Shown here: in pieces, positions 63,130 through 64,000 of the stretch | Position numbering within the stretch: the first letter of the stretch is position 1 | Layout: each line of letters starts with the position of its first letter | Source: Toxoplasma gondii ME49 | Taxonomy: Eukaryota > Apicomplexa > Conoidasida > Eucoccidiorida > Sarcocystidae | Reading direction: 5' to 3' | DNA: 64,000 nucleotides | Assembly (NCBI RefSeq): GCF_000006565.2 | Contig: NC_031474.1 | Location: 2,329,662-2,393,661, forward strand | Notes under the pieces: model-generated | Told to the model about the DNA's origin: nothing | The model's database searches: none | The model's input: only the letters and a program-made list of their open reading frames with translations | Program-made: the position numbers and the translations under genes

Positions 63130-64000
63130 TTAATAACCGGGTCCTCCCTTGCTCTTCTTTTCAGCTCCGAGCTCGAAGCTCTTGCATCGCTTGATCGGCA
63201 GCAGACGCTTAGTCTTGCATTTGGTGCACTCCTGTAAACACAGCAAATGCATGCGCAAAACCACCATGAATGCGCCGAGTGAAGAATGCTTGGTGTACGT
63301 TCTATAACGCGGTGCCGTGAAGACTGCTCCCCTTTTCTGAGGTATTCCGCTTCCGTGTTGCCACACCCTGAATAAAGAATCCCAAGTTAACGCCGACAGC
63401 AGTGTGACCCCCACATGGAAGGTTTCTCGATGGCTTCAGCAAAACATGATAGAGGAAACGTCAAGAATTCATGGAATATCAAATTTTACCTCCGGATCAT
63501 GAGGCCGCTACAAGTGACGTCCACATCACCAGATAACGCTGCGAGCATGCTAAGAGGAGCGAAGGGAACGTTAAGTATTCTAGGCACCGGCCACCCCGCA
63601 GTATGCAAGGAGGGGATCGGGTCTTAGCACTATTACAAATATAACACCTTTGAGGACCGCCGCAGCAAAACTGTGCATTCAGCGAAAAGGATGCTTTGCA
63701 GCTTGCAATATCAGAACGATTCGTGATTCTCGGTACGGAGGCGACAGTCCAATTTTCTTTTGCACGGGTGACCGGAGACGACGGCGAGAGATTGATGAAA
63801 CACGTAGAGATCAAATTGAAAAAGGACTGAATGAAGAGATAGACGAAACATCTCGGATTTCGTGTGACCTCCCGAGAAAACTGTCGCCTGTGCTCCCATT
63901 GGCGGCTTCAACAATATCAGCGACCACCCAAGAAGAGACCTACAAGCTTGAGGACGATCTTCTTGGTAGTCTTCGCCTTCTTCCTGAAAATAGGCTTGGT
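63130..64000 (-). CDS. RPL36A: Ribosomal protein eL42 (L36a/L44), C-terminal part
   Basis: Two exons are visible: 64000-63944 (continuing beyond the window) and 63231-63130, joined in phase 0 across a 712-bp intron with GTAGGT and TTTACAG ends. The first encodes TKPIFRKKAKTTKKIVLKL. The second begins ECTKCKTKRLLPIKRCKSFE and ends KKSKGGPGY before TAA. This matches the C-terminal half of eL42, including the CxxC and RCK cysteines of its zinc ribbon. eL42 is a large-subunit protein at the ribosomal E site. The last residues differ from the usual GQ-rich ending. The start and N-terminal half lie outside the window. The symbol is that of the human orthologue. Confidence 0.95.

Noticed and set aside
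1..64000. Telomere repeats, tRNA or rRNA genes, CRISPR arrays, bacterial-type operons
   Set aside because: None was seen on either strand. Mitochondrial DNA insertions, common in these genomes, cannot be judged without a search against the mitochondrial sequence.

Overview
This 64-kb window is nuclear DNA of a eukaryote with GT-AG introns of roughly 0.1-0.7 kb, mixed base composition and very large exons. The best fit is a tissue-cyst-forming coccidian apicomplexan (Toxoplasma, Hammondia or Neospora). The reasons are the 346/347-bp satellite with a higher-order period, the intron style, and a giant VPS13 protein padded with Ser/Ala/Pro/Glu-rich stretches. The genus is inferred from general knowledge; I could not search a database.

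Right half (26.7-64.0 kb, minus strand). The window ends inside the gene for ribosomal protein eL42 (L36a/L44 family), whose last two exons are present. About 3.4 kb downstream on the same strand starts one enormous gene covering about 33 kb (59771 down to 26749). It encodes a VPS13-family bridge-like lipid-transfer protein. I built an eight-exon model that stays in frame from ATG to stop (about 9,818 residues). One exon alone is about 14.2 kb. The model has a chorein N-terminus with a VPS13B-like LWGGDVVL motif, six VAB (adaptor-binding) repeats and an LLGNP C-terminal motif.

Left part (1-26.7 kb). No conventional large gene is visible. A directly repeated unit of about 2.9-3.2 kb occurs twice in tandem (6.8-12.9 kb). 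Read on the plus strand, each copy carries, in the right order, the landmarks of an alpha-carbonic anhydrase. The reading frame is broken by stop codons shared by both copies, and two of the three zinc ligands appear to be lost. I call these tandem carbonic-anhydrase-like pseudogenes, or less likely unusual genes. At 19.26-21.98 kb lies a satellite of eight units of 346/347 bp with a three-unit higher-order repeat of 1,040 bp. Six units carry an 85/86-bp exon-like piece framed by good splice signals. Between 22.1 and 23.4 kb on the minus strand are two weaker candidates for small secreted or membrane-anchored proteins.

The layout is therefore a gene-poor, duplication-rich block next to a housekeeping stretch (eL42, VPS13). 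Nothing in the sequence shows that the two halves work together. The left block looks like a site of recurrent duplication and decay.
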